64,000 nucleotides of DNA from a virus: positions 1 to 64,000 of the IMG/VR virus record IMGVR_UViG_3300035698_019240. One strand, 5' to 3'. The notes beneath the pieces were generated by a model. It worked only from the letters and a program-made list of their open reading frames with translations. It had not been told where the DNA came from and searched no databases. Below, one piece after another: positions 9,845-18,859 of the stretch. A program made the translations under genes and the position numbers. Position 1 is the stretch's first letter. Each line of letters begins with the position of its first letter.

Positions 9845-12700
9845 TTATGTTCTTTTCTCTATCTTAAAATGAACTTTTAAATCCACAATTCTAGGTTTAT
9901 GTAAATTAGTCATTCTTGTATAGAATATTAAATAATCACTACTATTAAATATACCAAACTCTCTTATATCTTCTATAGGTTTATTAATATAATCCCAACT
10001 AATATAATAAAAATCTTTATCTTCTGCATATTCTAAATCTGTACCACTTGCAAACATACTTTGTAAAGATTTTGAATCTGGTAAAAATGTTGGATCATAT
10101 GTATTATCTGTACCATTTCCCATTTGCCAGTAGCCATTATTATATATATCTTCCATTATAAGTGAGTCATTTAAACCACCTGATACTTCTTTTAAAACAA
10201 CCCATCCTGATATTGCACTATTAAAAACCGCTACTAACTTCCTGGTATTTATAATTGTAACACTTTCAGGTATTATTAAATTATCTGAACTATCAAAGAA
10301 TTGTACAACAACACCTTCAACACCAAAATTATGTTGTATTGTCCATATATTAGAAGCAACTACTTGATCATAATTATAATCATTATCAACTATTATTGTT
10401 CTACCTATTACAGTACTATCCCATATGGCATTTACATTATTATTATTCATATTTTGTATAGATGGCACTATTTTTTCATAATTATCATCAAAATGTTGTG
10501 ATATTATTTCTTTTTTATTGAGAGTATGTGTTATATCCCAACTGGCCGAAGGTGTTAATGTATCTGTACCTTGGTCTACTGATGTAATGTATGCCTCACC
10601 AGCCACACCAGAATCAAATATAATTTTTATTGACTCATTGTTTATAATCTCTATAGTATTTGGTTCTATTTGTTCACTGTTTTCATTAAAACATTGTACT
10701 ATTAAATCTTTGGTACTAAGATCATGATATATATTCCATTCATCTTTAAAAGATTTTTGTAAATGTACGGTTGTTTCAACAGCAGCAGAAGCTGCTGATG
10801 TTACTGTTGATTCTGTAAATTCTGCAAATTCAGCTGTAAATTTTGTAACTAATGAATTTTGATGTGCATCTGTTGATCTCCATGTACCTGAAAAATCAAC
10901 TATTGGTGATATCACATAATTATAATGCGCATATCTTGATACAGGTTGTAATATTTCCCATTCAGCAAGTAATGCATTCATCATATCTTCACTCATTATT
11001 TCAGTATCTAACATAGGCTCATATGATAAATCAAGTTCTAATCTATAGTGAGGTGATAAAATCATACCACTTGGTCCATAAGTAGGTAATGGATATTCCA
11101 TAGATTTTTGTGTAGGTGTTTCTGTTATCAAAGCGTATCCACTTTGATTTGGTGAAAATGATGCTGATACATCAAGTGAAGTTGTTGCACTTGTACTAAC
11201 AGTATATGTTACACCAGAAGTTGCCATTTCTGTATGTGTTAAATCAAAGAATTGTACAATCGGTCTATTAATATCAGTACTACAATTTATGCTCCATGAA
11301 CTATCAGAAGATGGATGATAATGTAACCAATCTACATTATCATCATCTGTGCTGCCTGATACAGCATCACTCCAAGCTATATCTTGAGTACCGCCAGGCC
11401 ATACATTAGTAACATAATAATCAACTTTATTACTTAAATTGGTGTAATCAAAAAGACTTCTTTTCATTGTATATGATTCACCTGCTATGTAACCATTAAA
11501 TGTTAACACACTTACTAAGTTAGTAATATTACTAACATCTGGATAAATTCTATTACCAATATTATCATATACTTGTGTTATTAAATTAGTTGTTTCCATA
11601 TTATGATATATTGTCCATGGATTTTGCTGATATCTTTCTAAGTGATAAGGATTAGGATGTTTACCAAAAGACATATTATAATACTCACTACCTGCATAAC
11701 CTGTACCACTTACACCATAATTTAATGTATATAATAAATCCGTAAAATCATCTGTAGGATCACCTGATACACTTGGTGAATGCCATCTTTCATAAACATT
11801 TAATGGATTTAATGAGTAACCAAATAATACATTCCAAGGAATATATAATGCTGTATATGTTCCTTTTCTTTTTAGTAGTGATACAAGACTCTCAACCCAA
11901 TCTCTTTGAGACCTCTCACCTGTTGTTAAGTTGGAACTCATCTTATACATATTCGCTAAATATTCAAGATATACAATATCAATTTCTTTTGGATCAATAA
12001 GAGTATTAATATTTTTCATTTTATTATATATCTGTTGGTTTACTTGATCAAAATATACTTTAAGCCATTCAGTCATTCCATCTGTTCTATTATGTTCTGG
12101 TAAAGCAGATAATGTCCAATCTTTCATACCATTAAATTCAATATGATAATCATTAGGTTCGCCTATTTTATATATTTTACCGAAGTATATCCATTTTTTA
12201 TCTTGATTGACAAAAGGTTTATATAGCGGTTCTGTTGCTAACCATGTATGGAACGGACTACCTTTTCTAAAATATACCTCATCACCATTATTAAATACAC
12301 TTGTGGCGTCTGAATGAACAGATATTACATCTCCTTTCACAAAATTGAAAAAATTACCATTTATATGATTTTGGTTTGGAAATGGTACAAACTGATGTCC
12401 TATATATCCTACATCTTCTGTTTTTACATAAAGATCGTTCCAATAACCTGTCGCCACAATACACATCTCAGCGCCTCTTAAATACGATCTATATCCTAAT
12501 ACTTTAGTAGTAGTGTCCCAATAATTTGGAGTTGTCCATTCTATTCCATTTCTATTATGATAAAAATAGAAAAGATTTGTGGCTATAGTATTAATTTCTG
12601 GTAGTGTTAAATTTTCACCTATTTCTATTAAAGCACTACTAACTACAGAATTAAAATAATCTTCAAGTAAAAAATATGAACTATCACTAAAACGGCCCAT
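9845..12700 (-). CDS. Baseplate wedge protein, tail-protein-I/gp7-like
   Basis: 951 residues. Residues ~200-290 show the tail protein I pattern (DPKEIDIVYLEYLANMYKMSS, then RDWVESLVSLLKRKGTYTAL), which bridges wedge and fibres in P2- and T4-type baseplates. Five copies of a ~60-residue beta module follow (W.I.H.....LI.QFFD....I.P....I.N.......F.....G.....), at about residues 365, 465, 680, 735 and 790. These modules are typical of phage fibre-binding proteins. Its ATG shares one base with the stop of the upstream homing endonuclease gene. Confidence 0.8.
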   Translation of the reverse strand: MGRFSDSSYFLLEDYFNSVVSSALIEIGENLTLPEINTIATNLFYFYHNRNGIEWTTPNYWDTTTKVLGYRSYLRGAEMCIVATGYWNDLYVKTEDVGYIGHQFVPFPNQNHINGNFFNFVKGDVISVHSDATSVFNNGDEVYFRKGSPFHTWLATEPLYKPFVNQDKKWIYFGKIYKIGEPNDYHIEFNGMKDWTLSALPEHNRTDGMTEWLKVYFDQVNQQIYNKMKNINTLIDPKEIDIVYLEYLANMYKMSSNLTTGERSQRDWVESLVSLLKRKGTYTALYIPWNVLFGYSLNPLNVYERWHSPSVSGDPTDDFTDLLYTLNYGVSGTGYAGSEYYNMSFGKHPNPYHLERYQQNPWTIYHNMETTNLITQVYDNIGNRIYPDVSNITNLVSVLTFNGYIAGESYTMKRSLFDYTNLSNKVDYYVTNVWPGGTQDIAWSDAVSGSTDDDNVDWLHYHPSSDSSWSINCSTDINRPIVQFFDLTHTEMATSGVTYTVSTSATTSLDVSASFSPNQSGYALITETPTQKSMEYPLPTYGPSGMILSPHYRLELDLSYEPMLDTEIMSEDMMNALLAEWEILQPVSRYAHYNYVISPIVDFSGTWRSTDAHQNSLVTKFTAEFAEFTESTVTSAASAAVETTVHLQKSFKDEWNIYHDLSTKDLIVQCFNENSEQIEPNTIEIINNESIKIIFDSGVAGEAYITSVDQGTDTLTPSASWDITHTLNKKEIISQHFDDNYEKIVPSIQNMNNNNVNAIWDSTVIGRTIIVDNDYNYDQVVASNIWTIQHNFGVEGVVVQFFDSSDNLIIPESVTIINTRKLVAVFNSAISGWVVLKEVSGGLNDSLIMEDIYNNGYWQMGNGTDNTYDPTFLPDSKSLQSMFASGTDLEYAEDKDFYYISWDYINKPIEDIREFGIFNSSDYLIFYTRMTNLHKPRIVDLKVHFKIEKRT

Positions 12701-13578
12701 TATATTGTCTCTCTTATAAAAGAATGAATATTATTAACACATTCTTTTTTATTATTAATCCAGTCTTGTTCTTCTATTATCATCAAATTAATTCCTTTAT
12801 CTTCACACTGTATTATCTTCTGTTCATCTTTATATTTCATGTAATTACTACTATGCCAATATGTACCATTAAATTCTATAGCTTTATCCAATGCTGGAAT
12901 ATAAACATCCAATTCTAAATTCTTACCAGTCTTAGGGTTTATTATCTGTGTTCTATCATTTTCCATTACTAACTTATTAGTAAATGACTTTACTATCTCT
13001 AATACTTCTTTCTCTGGTTTTGAATGTGATGTTTCTTCCCAACATTCAGGACATCGTTGACCGATTTGAAAATTGTTCCAACGCATTTTAAATTTATGAC
13101 CTTTTGGACATTGTATTTTTAATTTTATGTGATTATTTTCGTATTCATTACTCAATAGTTTGTAACTTTCCTTTTCAATTTGTCCTTTTACATATTCATG
13201 TGTTAGTTTTTTCTTTCCAAAACACACAAAACATCCCTTGTTAAGTCGTAAATTGGTAAAAGACATTTTAAATTTATGACCTTTTGAACATTGTAATTCT
13301 AATTTTGAACCGCAACTATTATATGTTTTACTCAATAACTTATGTCCATAATTTTCAACAACCTGTTTTACATATTCATACGAATATTTATATGTGCCGA
13401 AACATTTAGGACACCCATGACCTTGTTGAAAATTATTCCAAGTCATTTTAAATATATGTCCTTTAGAGCATTGTAACTCCAATTTCGATATACTATTTTT
13501 ATACTCATCACTTTTCAATTTATATCTTGTATTTTCTATATGTTTCTTTACATAATCATATGAGATTATTTTACCCAT
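12700..13578 (-). CDS. Vsr/PD-(D/E)xK-type free-standing homing endonuclease
   Basis: 292 residues. Three ~60-residue zinc-ribbon-like repeats (CSKGHIFKMTWNNF..GHGCPKC; C-x-KGH and CP-x-C) occupy residues 1-180. The end is a nuclease domain with LELDVYIPALDKAIEFNG (D224, E235) and H242. This arrangement is known from the EDxHD homing endonucleases related to very-short-patch repair enzymes. It is wedged between two baseplate genes and overlaps each neighbour by one base (TAATG), which suggests precise insertion that kept translational coupling. Confidence 0.8.
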   Translation of the reverse strand: MGKIISYDYVKKHIENTRYKLKSDEYKNSISKLELQCSKGHIFKMTWNNFQQGHGCPKCFGTYKYSYEYVKQVVENYGHKLLSKTYNSCGSKLELQCSKGHKFKMSFTNLRLNKGCFVCFGKKKLTHEYVKGQIEKESYKLLSNEYENNHIKLKIQCPKGHKFKMRWNNFQIGQRCPECWEETSHSKPEKEVLEIVKSFTNKLVMENDRTQIINPKTGKNLELDVYIPALDKAIEFNGTYWHSSNYMKYKDEQKIIQCEDKGINLMIIEEQDWINNKKECVNNIHSFIRETI

Positions 13579-15287
13579 TAAACCACAGTCTCCTCATTTA
13601 TTATACTTAAAGTATCAAGACTTAATACAGGAAATTGATTTCTTCCTAATTCAACAGGTCTTAATATATTCTCATTACTCCAACTTGCTGTTGTATATTG
13701 TGGATAATTCCATACTTGATTATTAGGCTCATATACAGTTTTACTAATAACAATATCTCTTATATTTAAATTTCTTATCCCTTTTATATTTGTAAATGTA
13801 TCAGTAGGTGATGTTTCTGTTATATCCATTAAATATTCTTGAATATCCATAAAATTAATTTCTTGAGCAAATGATTTATTATCACTTCTAAACCAATAAT
13901 CTAATTTATTATATATATCTAACTGTACATCTGTAAATGTGTATAATCTTTTTAATCTCAAACCTATTTCAAAATAAAAATAAACTAGTTCAGGTGCCTG
14001 AAATGCCTCATATGTTGTTATTATTTTACGAGGTTCAAGATATGATGATAATGAACTTTGATAAGAACTTGAAAAATCATAAGGTGTTGATATACTACCA
14101 CTAACACCTAATGTTGGTGTCCATGTACTAGCTGATGTATTAATTGTATCAGTTTCCCATTGTGAGGGCATTACAGTAATATTAATTTTATTATATTCAT
14201 CTATATGTCCACCTGAAGGATATAAATCTTGTTCACCCCATACATTAGCTGTTATTATATCAGCCCTCTCTTGTAAATGGGATCTATAATCTTCTTTTGA
14301 TACATTTCTTTTTTGTGCATGTTGAATTGATTTTGCATTTTCTTTAATAGTACTAATAATTTCGGGATCTTCGGCACCTAAAGAAGCTGTAGAATTAGTT
14401 ACATTTATTACAGTATTATCAAGCCATGTATTGGTAGTTAAATTCTTTATAAAAACATCTTCAGGTGTTATTATAGTACCTGCTGCTGCACCACCGTTGA
14501 CACCTAAACTCTTTAAAGCTTTAATTGATATATCGTCTTCTATAATAGGCACATTTCTTGCCTCACTGAATATTATTTTATAGTTTTCATATTTATCATA
14601 TACAAACATGAAAACATCATTATCAACACCTAATGCTGAAATACCTTCATAGAAATCATCAACTCTTGTCCATGGTTCTTCGTTTACATATACTTCAATA
14701 ACGGGTTCAACATCCTCATATTCTGAATGTGTGAAATCATAATCAGGTAATAATAATTCATTATCAATCAAATCTCTACCTTTATATCCTGTTATTGGAT
14801 TTACAATACCTTGTATTACTTCTATATCAAAAGAATGATCACCACTTGATGTTACTGTTTCTGTATAAGCAGAGGTTGTTGCATACTTTATTGTTTCACT
14901 TTCATATGTTAAACTACTATCTATTTGTTTCCATGCAGGTATATAAAGTACATCACCTGTATTTACGGTACCACCACTTGTAGCCACTATTGTTATTGTT
15001 GCTTTAGCTGATCTATGACCTTTAGGATCATAACCTACTTGTCTTGCCAATCTACTAGCATTTTCATAAATATCTGTAGTTTCCATATATATATTCTTTG
15101 CTAATTTATTCAAAAAGTATGTATTTAATTCTCCTTGATATGACATTAATTCAATTAATACGGATATATTACTTCCTTCATAATTAAAATCATTAAAAAC
15201 TGTAGAATTCTGTAATTCTTCTCTTAATTTTGTTATTAATGAATTAAAATCTATACTGAGATACTCTGGGGTAAAATATTGAGACAT
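13578..15287 (-). CDS. Baseplate wedge protein, T4 gp6/gpJ-like
   Basis: 569 residues. The N-terminus (FNSLITKLREELQNSTVFNDF, NISVLIELMSYQGELNTYFLNK, SRLARQVGYDPKGHRSA) matches the conserved opening of T4 gp6, the wedge protein that dimerises to form the inner baseplate ring. The C-terminal part (LDIYNKLDYWFRS, IQEYLMDITE, NLNIRDIVI) is also of the J/gp6 family. Its start overlaps the stop of a 19-codon mini-ORF. Confidence 0.9.
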   Translation of the reverse strand: MSQYFTPEYLSIDFNSLITKLREELQNSTVFNDFNYEGSNISVLIELMSYQGELNTYFLNKLAKNIYMETTDIYENASRLARQVGYDPKGHRSAKATITIVATSGGTVNTGDVLYIPAWKQIDSSLTYESETIKYATTSAYTETVTSSGDHSFDIEVIQGIVNPITGYKGRDLIDNELLLPDYDFTHSEYEDVEPVIEVYVNEEPWTRVDDFYEGISALGVDNDVFMFVYDKYENYKIIFSEARNVPIIEDDISIKALKSLGVNGGAAAGTIITPEDVFIKNLTTNTWLDNTVINVTNSTASLGAEDPEIISTIKENAKSIQHAQKRNVSKEDYRSHLQERADIITANVWGEQDLYPSGGHIDEYNKINITVMPSQWETDTINTSASTWTPTLGVSGSISTPYDFSSSYQSSLSSYLEPRKIITTYEAFQAPELVYFYFEIGLRLKRLYTFTDVQLDIYNKLDYWFRSDNKSFAQEINFMDIQEYLMDITETSPTDTFTNIKGIRNLNIRDIVISKTVYEPNNQVWNYPQYTTASWSNENILRPVELGRNQFPVLSLDTLSIINEETVV

Positions 15288-15346
15288 TATACTATAACCT
15301 CCATAAATATTCTTATATCATTGTTATATTTATTTTTATTATCCAT
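15287..15346 (-). CDS. 19-residue leader-like mini-ORF before the gp6 gene
   Basis: ATG at 15346 has AGGAAAGAAGAA upstream. The peptide MDNKNKYNNDIRIFMEVIV ends in TAATG, sharing its last A with the gp6-like start. Inside it, GGAGG is the ribosome site for gp6. It may couple translation or be chance. Confidence 0.35.
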   Translation of the reverse strand: MDNKNKYNNDIRIFMEVIV

Positions 15347-15362
15347 TTCTTCTTTCCTTTTA

Positions 15363-15370
15363 TATTTATA
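15363..15370 (-). promoter_or_regulatory. TATAAATA box, possible late promoter for wedge genes
   Basis: An exact match to the T4 late promoter element lies just after the gp25-like stop and about 76 nt upstream of the gp6-like start. A single 8-mer is expected by chance several times in AT-rich DNA, so position is the main support. Confidence 0.35.
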
Positions 15371-15371
15371 T

Positions 15372-15749
15372 TTATTTGAGTACAAATTTAAGAGTTTCCG
15401 TTCTAACTGTGCCTTTAATTTGAAATACCATACTACACTTATATTGGCCTACATCAGGAAGTGGTTGAATTACAAAATCCAAAATATCAACACGATCATC
15501 CCAAAGTTCAATAGACCCCACTACTTGATCTGCTATTTGTCTTGCTGTGCTTTCATCAATAGGCTCAAATAAAAGTTTATGTATTTCAGTTGCAAATTCA
15601 GGTAACATCCTTCTATCACCTTGTATTGTAAGTACTATGTTCTTGAGTGAATTTCTTACAGCATCCTCATCTACATCTCGTTTCATGTCACCATCATTTT
15701 GTCTAATCATTTCCGGATCAAAATCCGAGAATACTGAATTTGTTGCCAT
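15372..15749 (-). CDS. Baseplate wedge protein, T4 gp25-like
   Basis: 125 residues, the usual size. SLKNIVLTIQGDRRMLPEFATEIHKLLFEPIDESTARQIADQVVGSIELWDDRVDI contains the gp25 family pattern (R..PEFG..L..LLFEP...W..R). gp25 sits where sheath meets wedge and starts sheath contraction. Neighbouring gp6 homologue fits the usual order. RBS AAGGAG precedes the ATG. Confidence 0.9.
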   Translation of the reverse strand: MATNSVFSDFDPEMIRQNDGDMKRDVDEDAVRNSLKNIVLTIQGDRRMLPEFATEIHKLLFEPIDESTARQIADQVVGSIELWDDRVDILDFVIQPLPDVGQYKCSMVFQIKGTVRTETLKFVLK

Positions 15750-15872
15750 AAAAATTCTCCTTAATTATTTCTTATTTAAATTTTAATTACTTAATTAAAT
15801 TTTAATTATTGCTGGTTTTACGCCTTTCTGGAGACCCTCCAGGAGCGCTTTTCTTTGCGTACTTACACACGC
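15750..15872 (-). other. Gene-free 120 nt leader with stem-loop
   Basis: Between the 231-residue protein gene and the gp25-like gene. On the plus strand CTGGAG-acc-CTCCAG (about 15832-15846) forms a perfect 6-bp stem and GCGT/ACGC pair around it. There is no U-run, so it is not a clear terminator. The AT-rich rest precedes the gp25 ribosome site. Confidence 0.4.
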
Positions 15873-16568
15873 CTAAAATAAATTTTCTGATACAACAGAT
15901 GGTATAAGTGCAGTGGCACCGCTCAGAATATCCATAGAGTCAGTCTTTACTTCATCCATCTTATTTGATATGTTTTGTATATTAGTTTTAACTGATCCAT
16001 CAAGACCAGGAACACTACTTAAAAAACTATCACTATCAAAAATTCCATCATCATCTAAATGTAGATAAACCATAACACTATTGATATCACTTATAGCTCC
16101 ACTTATATCATCTAAACATGTATCAATTCCTGCAACCTCTGTTAAACAGGTAGTTAATTCATCAACAGATGAAATTATATCAGGTATACTGAATCCTGAT
16201 ATTAAACCTTTAAGTCCCTCAAGTAACATACTTAATGGTTTTTCTACAATACCAGAAAGTGTATCATTTAAAAGTGTTTGTGTTAATGAATCAAATTCTC
16301 CCATAGCGTTTATAACATTACCTATTACTTTATCAAAACAACTTCCAGCAAATAGACTTGCTTCAACTCCTAAATCTTCTGTAAATCCAATTGCATCTGT
16401 GGTCATATCATTAATTTTATCACCAAGATTCGACGCAGGATCTGTCCAATCATTTAAATCATCATATAAACCATCAATAGAATCTTCACATTTACTCTTG
16501 ATTTCTAATAGTTTTGCGGCATGTGATTCTATTTTATCACACAAACCTTTACTTATATCAAACGTCAT
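15873..16568 (-). CDS. Baseplate-cluster protein, unknown
   Basis: 231 residues, acidic and mostly helical (IDGLYDDLNDWTDPASNLGDKI, LSMLLEGLKGLISGF), without transmembrane start. Not recognised by family. Lying between the gp5-like hub and gp25 homologues, it could be a hub accessory or a tail lysin substitute, but nothing in the sequence shows enzymatic residues. Confidence 0.65.
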   Translation of the reverse strand: MTFDISKGLCDKIESHAAKLLEIKSKCEDSIDGLYDDLNDWTDPASNLGDKINDMTTDAIGFTEDLGVEASLFAGSCFDKVIGNVINAMGEFDSLTQTLLNDTLSGIVEKPLSMLLEGLKGLISGFSIPDIISSVDELTTCLTEVAGIDTCLDDISGAISDINSVMVYLHLDDDGIFDSDSFLSSVPGLDGSVKTNIQNISNKMDEVKTDSMDILSGATALIPSVVSENLF

Positions 16569-16580
16569 TTATATTCTCCT

Positions 16581-16796
16581 TTATACAATGTGACCTTGAT
16601 GTTCACCATTCGGTGCTCCACTTGTAGTCACAACTACAGCACTGTCTTTTATATGATCAACTACTGCTTTTGCTATAGCTGCAGCAAATCCGACTTGCCA
16701 GTTAATACCATCTTTAACTCCTGCGTGTATTATGAATCCTCGATTTTCCATTTCTGCTAATATTGAAATTGTTAATGTAGTACTATTTAATGACAT
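16581..16796 (-). CDS. Small baseplate-associated protein
   Basis: 71 residues starting MSLNSTTLTISILAEM and ending GAPNGEHQGHIV. Gly/His-rich end and hydrophobic middle (WQVGFAAAIAKAVVDHI). I recall similar small proteins beside spike genes in other myoviruses, function unknown. It directly follows the gp5-like spike gene and is probably co-assembled with the hub. Confidence 0.65.
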   Translation of the reverse strand: MSLNSTTLTISILAEMENRGFIIHAGVKDGINWQVGFAAAIAKAVVDHIKDSAVVVTTSGAPNGEHQGHIV

Positions 16797-16820
16797 AATT
16801 TCCTCACTCTTTAAAATTTT

Positions 16821-17849
16821 TTAATAACTCGCCTTAACAGTAGAACTATAGTCACTCATTTTATTACCAGTTATTGGACAAATATGATCTCCTGTTACAA
16901 CTCCATTAATTATTGCTCCCCCACCATCTATTTCTACAATATTTGCTTTTACAGTACATTTTCCTGACACTGTAATATCACAAGTGCCTGATACCGTAAC
17001 ATCCCAATTTCCGCCTATTTCTTCTTGTTTGTCTGTTGCCACTTGTAAATAATCACTTATACCTATTTTTTCTCTTCTACTTTGATCTATATTAAGATTT
17101 GCATTTCCTTTTATATGTACATTTCTATTACCTATCGTTATTTCAAATTTATCTTTTTGATTCCTTATAACTATGTTACCATCATTATCTATTTCAATAT
17201 ATGTGTTAGAAGGGTGATAAACATGAAATCTCTTATTACCTGGTGTTGAGTCCCATTCTGTTAATAGACCACCGTGTGTTGCTAACATTGTATTGTGTGG
17301 GTATTCAGTAGCATATGGAGATACAGGTTCATCCCAACTTCCACTAAACGCTGTTGCTATACCAGTATCAACATTACTATTCTTAAAATCAACTATTGTA
17401 CCACTACTCTCTCCTCTTGCCAATCTATGAACATCGGACTCTCCCATTCTGGTAGTTGTTGGATAAGTGCCTGTAGGATCATTAAAACCTTTTGATGTAT
17501 CAGGTGCCTCTGTTGGTATACCAGGTAGTGTGCCCATATATCTTGGTTGATCTGGGTTACCATTCTCAAAAAATATGAGTATATGGGATCCTTGTAGAGG
17601 TACAGACCATAAACCAAAACCACTTATACTACCACCAATTAGTCCTTTTACAGGTTCAATCCATGGTAAATCAGCTGTTGGTATACCTTCTACTTCATCC
17701 TGAACCAATTTATCTGTATGAAGGCCCCAAATTCTGGCTTTTACTCGTTCACACTTGTCAGGATCTAAGTTGGATTCTACGACGCCACGCCAAAACCCAA
17801 ATAGCCTATCTTCGTGCAATTTTAAATCTTCTAATTGATTTTTTAACAT
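16821..17849 (-). CDS. Central spike/baseplate hub protein, gp5/gpV-like without lysozyme
   Basis: 342 residues. An OB-fold domain (GFWRGVVESNLDPDKCERVKARIWGLH, DLPWIEPV, GFGLWSVPLQGSHILIFFENGNPDQPRYMG) is followed by a repetitive beta-helix (NVHIKGNANLNIDQ, VTVSGTCDITVSGKCTVKANIVEIDGGG) that would form the membrane-piercing needle. The T4 gp5 lysozyme domain is absent. It overlaps nothing, and lies between the nitrilase-like gene and small hub genes. Confidence 0.85.
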   Translation of the reverse strand: MLKNQLEDLKLHEDRLFGFWRGVVESNLDPDKCERVKARIWGLHTDKLVQDEVEGIPTADLPWIEPVKGLIGGSISGFGLWSVPLQGSHILIFFENGNPDQPRYMGTLPGIPTEAPDTSKGFNDPTGTYPTTTRMGESDVHRLARGESSGTIVDFKNSNVDTGIATAFSGSWDEPVSPYATEYPHNTMLATHGGLLTEWDSTPGNKRFHVYHPSNTYIEIDNDGNIVIRNQKDKFEITIGNRNVHIKGNANLNIDQSRREKIGISDYLQVATDKQEEIGGNWDVTVSGTCDITVSGKCTVKANIVEIDGGGAIINGVVTGDHICPITGNKMSDYSSTVKASY

Positions 17850-17862
17850 ATATTTTCCTTAT

Positions 17863-18858
17863 TTATAGCCGTGTAAACGCTCTTTTACCTTTTATAACAT
17901 CATAAATCTTATCATGATCTATAGAATAATCAAAATCATCCTTCTCAAATTTCTTCTCACCTTTTATATCAACATTATGAATTATTAATAACTCATCAAT
18001 AGTATTTGACGCTTGTAATAATTTCAAACCTGAAGGAGCCCATAGTCCAGACCCACCCCAAAATTCTGCTTTACTTATAGCATGTGTGCCTACAGCGTTA
18101 GCGGCTATGACCCACATTTGATTTCTTGCAGCTGTACCATCCATAAGCATATTCCATAAATCACCATAATAGTTATTAGTAGAAACACCCATACCTGGAT
18201 AATCACGCTTTGAACTACCTCTCCATGATGCCAACTGTATAACTCCATCAACTTTATCAATTTGTGACATTTCATGAAATGATTGAGAAAAACAAAAATC
18301 ATAACATGTACTAAACCCAAACTTACCCCATTTTGTATCTATAATTAAAATATCTGTTTTACCTGAAACTGTATAATCATTCTCTATACCAGGTAGAAAT
18401 GTTTTATCATATATCCATTTAGGATTTTTGTAGTCCAACTTTTTATTGATAATATATGTTGAGTTAAGGTATTTTTTTGTTTTACCTTTTCTTATATTAT
18501 TAAAGATTATGAACTGTAAATCATCATCTAGTTGAGATTCTAATGAATCTTCTACCCAATCCCAATGATTGTCTATAACCGCTTGATCCATATAAGGCCA
18601 ACATGCCTTTTCATCTTCCCAGAAATAACCGGCTAAACAAAATTCAGGAAATAGAATCATGTTGATACCCTTATTTTTAAAGATTTCTACTGCTCTTTCT
18701 ATCTTATCTTTATTAGCGTCAATGTCTGGTACTGTAGCATGTATGTTAGCAATACCTATTGATAATCCTTTCTCATCATCACTAAATTTTCTCTCAACAA
18801 TACTAAAACCATCTTCATTGATGGCCTCTGTTTCATTTATGTAATTTTTAAATTTCAT
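17863..18858 (-). CDS. Nitrilase-superfamily (C-N) hydrolase with capsid-targeting-like N-terminus
   Basis: 331 residues. The carbon-nitrogen hydrolase triad is visible: E72 (LFPEFCLAGY), K152 (YDKTFLPG) and C185 (STCYDFCF), plus a second Glu-containing loop downstream. The family hydrolyses amides or nitriles, often releasing ammonia; the substrate here is unknown. The first 9 residues, MKFKNYINE, look like a T4 internal-protein targeting peptide with an I-N-E cleavage site. That would place a metabolic amidase in the capsid and then in the host. The gene sits between hub genes gp27-like and gp5-like with 1-13 nt gaps, so it is expressed with late structural genes. Confidence 0.85.
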   Translation of the reverse strand: MKFKNYINETEAINEDGFSIVERKFSDDEKGLSIGIANIHATVPDIDANKDKIERAVEIFKNKGINMILFPEFCLAGYFWEDEKACWPYMDQAVIDNHWDWVEDSLESQLDDDLQFIIFNNIRKGKTKKYLNSTYIINKKLDYKNPKWIYDKTFLPGIENDYTVSGKTDILIIDTKWGKFGFSTCYDFCFSQSFHEMSQIDKVDGVIQLASWRGSSKRDYPGMGVSTNNYYGDLWNMLMDGTAARNQMWVIAANAVGTHAISKAEFWGGSGLWAPSGLKLLQASNTIDELLIIHNVDIKGEKKFEKDDFDYSIDHDKIYDVIKGKRAFTRL

Positions 18859-18859
18859 C

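Noticed and set aside
17860-17867. TATAAATA box before the gp5-like gene
   Set aside because: It overlaps the nitrilase stop codon and would leave a 4-nt leader; single matches are expected by chance in this AT-rich DNA.
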